Assembly (NCBI GenBank): GCA_016508695.1
Contig: VNKQ01000013.1
Span: 1,364,001 to 1,428,000 of the forward strand
DNA from: Hyphodiscus hymeniophilus
Taxonomy: Eukaryota > Ascomycota > Leotiomycetes > Helotiales > Hyphodiscaceae
Direction: 5' to 3'
Length of the DNA stretch: 64,000 bases
The translations under genes and the position numbers were made by a program. The notes under the pieces are model-generated. The model had not been told where the DNA came from. It did not search any database and saw nothing but the letters and a program-made list of their open reading frames with translations. Positions 60,514 to 64,000 of this stretch are shown piece by piece. The stretch's first letter is position 1. Each line of letters opens with the position of its first letter.

Positions 60514-62067
60514 ATGCGAGCCTCTATCATTCTCACGCTGTCATTGACGGTCGTATCAGCCGTCCACGATTATGCAAAGAGAGATTGTAGCCACGACAAC
60601 TGCCTGCGCGCATTCATTGGATCCTCAGTGGACGCTGCGAACTTTTGCGCAACATATACGACGACTGTGCTTACCGAATCAACTGGTCTGCCCAAATATG
60701 CTACTCAGTGCTCAAATATCCCATCAAGGGTGTCAACCGCATGCTCGTGCCTTTTTCCTACACAGCTCATTACTTCTATTTCCACTTCGGTATCTCTATC
60801 AAGCAGCACCTCATCAAGCTCTTCAGCCTCCAGCTCAACGTCCGTTTCATCAACTTCGACGGGAGCAACATGTACTGCCACAGTATATTCGCAAATTGGT
60901 CCAGCTGTTGCTGCTTGTACCGCAATAAGTTTGGACGGGATCTCCGTACCAACCAATAGCAGCATTAACCTTGCAAGCCTGAAGGCCAATTCTATTGTCA
61001 CGTTTGCAGGCGAGACTACATTCGCATTTACGAATTCGTCGACTTTTAATCCTATGACTTTCGGCGGGAAGAACGTGACTATCACCTCCGTTCCTGGAGC
61101 AGTCATTGATGGAAACGGGCAAGCATATTGGGATGGCCAGGGATCAAATGGCGGAGTTCCAAAGTATGTTTCATGCGATCAATTTGGAAGAGAACTGGGT
61201 TACCAGCTAACGAATTCAGGCCCGATCACTTCATCGTAGTCAACAAAATGACGGCCGGCTCGGTGATTGAGAATCTACATATTCGGAATTGGCCAACGCA
61301 TCTCTTTAGTATATCGAGTTGTTCAAATCTGACCATGCGTAATATGCTTCTTGACAATAGCGCGGGTGACGCGCCGAACGCAATTAGTGGCGGTCTTCCA
61401 GCGGCCCACAACTCAGATGGATTCGATGTCAGTACCACAGATGATTCAACAATACATGATAATACAGTCTATAATCAAGATGACTGTGTGGCCATCACAA
61501 GTGGAAATAACATTACAGTGGATAACATGTATTGTTCTGGTGGCCATGGACTGAGCATTGGATCTGTGGGAGGGAAGAGCAACAATAACGTAACGAACAT
61601 CTTGGTGAGTAAATCAATTTTCTCTTCTTTAAGCAAGACTGACACCTTGGAGTTCTCAAACAGCATTGTCGTCAACTCCCAGAACGGAGCTCGCATCAAG
61701 TCCAACTACAACACTACAGGCTTCATCTCAAACATCACATACAGCAATATATCTCTGAGCGGGATCTCGATATACGGCATCGATGTGCAGCAGGATTATT
61801 TGAATGGAGGGTGAGGGTTTCTATTCCGTTGGAGATACTGATGCTGACGCAACGAACAGACCTACCGGAATCCCCAGCAACGGTGTCATTATTCAGAACC
61901 TCCTCTTCCAAGACATAACAGGTACAGCTGTCGTAGGTGCGGAAGATTACTATATCCTCTGCGGAGATGGCAGCTGCAGCAACATCGTGTTTGGTGGGGT
62001 AGATATCACGGGAGGGACTGTGCCATCGACTTGTAACTATCCTCCAAGTGGATGTCCTGGATTATGA
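60514..62067 (+). CDS. Polygalacturonase (GH28), secreted
   Basis: Four exons (60514-61163, 61220-61604, 61653-61810, 61860-62067) give 466 residues. A signal peptide (MRASIILTLSLTVVSA) is followed by a small Cys-bearing N-terminal module (CSHDNCLRAFIGSS, TACSCLFPT) and a Ser/Thr linker. The parallel beta-helix catalytic domain comes next. The GH28 active-site blocks are all present: NSDGFDV, QDDCVAI with the paired Asp, GGHGLSIGS with the His and ARIKS with the substrate-binding Arg-Lys. The order and spacing suit an active endo- or exo-polygalacturonase that cuts pectin. The third intron (61605-61652) is 48 bp, a multiple of three and free of stops; taking it out restores the usual SNSIVVNSQNGARIKS context. 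The N-terminal module ahead of the linker is an addition not seen in the shortest fungal enzymes. Several N-x-S/T sites fit secretion. Confidence 0.95.
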
Positions 62068-63373
62068 TAATCACATGTAAATGATATTGTCTATGAGTAC
62101 AGTGTACATATATTCCCGGAGTCTACCCCGTGAAAGCCAACCACTTGCCAGCCACAATAAGAATGAGTGTTCCCGGAACGGGATTGATTCCGGAAGTGGA
62201 AGGCCCTATATCAAGATAGACGAAATATATTTGCTCGGCAAACGGCAGTACCCTCATACTTGAACATCAGACCACTCTACCAAATACACACCCATAAACA
62301 GCTGTTCCTTGACAAGAAGGAAATATTCCCGGGCGTCATGCGCGGTCCCTGATGAACACAAGAGAGTCGGAGGCTGGTGAACGTTGCGACAAGGGATACC
62401 CATGGAGAGCAGGGAAAGTTCACCTGTGGGCGCGAAAAAGCTCCGAGCTTACAGTACTCGTAGCATATTTGTAGCGGTGGAGAGCAGGATCGAGATCAAT
62501 ATTCAAGATTGATATGCAGCAACTACGCTGGGCATCGAACCACCACTTCGTCCACTCTCCTGGGTTGTTGGAGTACTGAGCGCCATCCGCGGGCATTAGT
62601 TGAGGAAGACGCTGGCTGATCTGGTCCCGTAGTAGAGTTTTCGTCATCCCTTCCATATACTGCATATGACTATATAGAAGTAGTAGAAGTAACGAAACAT
62701 CGAACCACCGCCCTTGGTGGCAATGCATTGTAGAACAAGTATCTCAGATGTTGAAACCTGGGCCATGGAGGGCTGGCCCGGACCTTTCTCACCAATGGGC
62801 CTTAGGCGTCGGGTCGGCGCTAGCTGGACCCTGAAGGATGAAAGGACCCTGCCTGCATGAGAGAAAGAACCCTGATTGCTGTACCGGCTTTGCTCCCCAA
62901 TACCAACAATATGCGTGGACTGGAGAGTCTCGATCGGATTAAGGCATTCAGGGGTTAAGCGATTCTGAGATTGGCCGTCTCGCTCAGCTGGGCATGGTCT
63001 AACGGTCGGCCAGTCTCACGACAAGAGCTCATTCATTGGATGTCGTCGATTTAATACCACAGATGTACAGATAAGATAGATGCTGAGGAAAAGAGACACT
63101 ACCAAAAATCCCAAGTGAATTCTCTACCTTAGTCGTCCCATCTTCAGCCGGCCTAGACAGCCTCGCTTCGTGGGCCCTACCTCAGCACCCTCGAGCATTC
63201 TCTGTCCGGATCATGCTCTTCCCCTCGACAACCACCGCAGTTCTCAAATGGGATAATACTCGATCGACATTGACGCAGCTACTACAAGACGTTGACGGTT
63301 AACGTGAGAATCGGGCTCTAGCCAGCAATGAACGCCGGTTGAGAAGCCCTGCTGGCTTCTCCTCAATCTCAAT
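62068..63373. other. Intergenic, no gene seen
   Basis: This 1.3 kb lies between the polygalacturonase stop and the start of the sensor-kinase gene. A minus-strand frame at 62420-62728 has no domain. The promoter of the kinase gene is expected in the last few hundred bases. Confidence 0.5.
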
Positions 63374-64000
63374 ATGAAAGCTGCAGAGACGCTTCGTGCT
63401 CGGGAGGTGTACAGGTGCGTAAGACGCCCGTTCACGGACATCCAGCGTCTGACAAGTCTGAGTTCCCAGGTACTTCCAGCCAGGAAATGAAATTCTACCC
63501 CGCGATGCTACTGTCCCGATTATCGCGACACCTCTTGGGGGACCCGCAATACCCACCACGACCACGACCTTCCAAGCTACAAACTTCGATACCCAACAGT
63601 CGTTCTCAGATACGGCTCTAACTGCCTTCGTCCAGCTCATAGCTCTTCGCTTGCAATGCCAGAGAGCCATAGTCTCCCTCATCGATCACGAAAACGAATA
63701 CTTCCTTGCAGAATCCACAAGCACTCTGAGTTTACTCAACGGAGAGGGCCCTACACAAAATGCCTCCTTATCCATTAGTGGTGCAAGAGTGCCCCGAAGT
63801 GCTTCTCTTTGCGAAGAAACCCTACGCCTAGTTCCGAACCAACAAACATCAGCTGAGATGACGCCAGTCTGCTTCGTCCCGGACCTTCGGCTTGATGAGA
63901 GAATGAAACATCTTGAATGTGTCCAGGGAGAGCCGCACCTTCGCTTCTACAGCGGCGTAGCGTTGACCAACCAAGTAGGTTTCGTCCTCGGTGCTGTATA
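63374..64000 (+). CDS. GAF-domain sensor, N-terminus of a hybrid histidine kinase (runs off the window)
   Basis: Exon 1 is 63374-63414 (MKAAETLRAREVYR) and exon 2 starts at 63470. The 55 bp intron has GTGCGT and CCCAG ends, and the frame continues to the window edge. The N-terminal RAREVYRYFQPG and the GAF domain (FSDTALTAFVQLIALRLQCQ, then RAIVSLIDHENEYFLAEST, then LRFYSGVAL) match fungal group hybrid histidine kinases. In those proteins this sensory part precedes HisKA, HATPase and receiver domains. Those catalytic parts are not in the window, so the kinase assignment is by family resemblance. The start at 63374 is the first ATG in frame after a stop. It would be a cytosolic two-component sensor; the stimulus is unknown. 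Confidence 0.8.

Overview
The window is nuclear DNA of a filamentous ascomycete (Pezizomycotina). I infer this from many genes broken by 44-80 bp GT-AG introns, from fungal-only families (DUF6594, DUF6604, class V chitinase with CBM18, S28 peptidase, fungal-type GAF sensor kinase), and from a transposon degraded by C-to-T changes of the RIP (repeat-induced point mutation) type. A leotiomycete is my best guess, but nothing in the sequence proves the class. I found no rRNA, tRNA or CRISPR array that I could support.

Layout. 0.5-8.7 kb: a PHD-finger protein, an MFS exporter, a small unknown gene and allantoinase, whose upstream region carries three GATA-factor sites. 11-15.7 kb (minus strand): a DUF6594 membrane protein, a four-exon 100-residue protein and a caspase-like protease with C-terminal membrane segments. 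16.5-24.5 kb: three secreted hydrolases side by side, namely a zinc metallopeptidase, a 13-exon CBM18/GH18 chitinase of the killer-toxin-like subgroup and an S28 serine carboxypeptidase. 25.7-32 kb: an HpcH/HpaI-type aldolase, a broken alpha/beta-hydrolase gene and an FAD monooxygenase. 32.5-39.6 kb (minus strand): DUF6604, BTB and AAA-type ATPase proteins. 41.5-52.8 kb: a large disordered protein and a Reb1-like Myb protein, separated by a 3.7 kb hAT transposon. 54-64 kb: two small unknown genes, a GH28 polygalacturonase and the 5' end of a GAF-domain sensor kinase.

The hAT element is the clearest mobile-DNA signal. It has a perfect 8-bp target duplication (TCTGTACG), 10-bp terminal inverted repeats, subterminal GATTT arrays and a transposase C-terminus that is still readable but holds RIP-type stop codons. 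Gene models were built by hand by joining open frames at GT/AG sites and checking phase. Protein lengths are given where the exons add up in frame.

How the genes might work together: the secreted enzymes (chitinase, two peptidases, polygalacturonase) suit a saprotroph or plant-associated fungus that digests polymers. Allantoinase feeds purine nitrogen into metabolism. No secondary-metabolite backbone gene and no coherent pathway cluster is visible.
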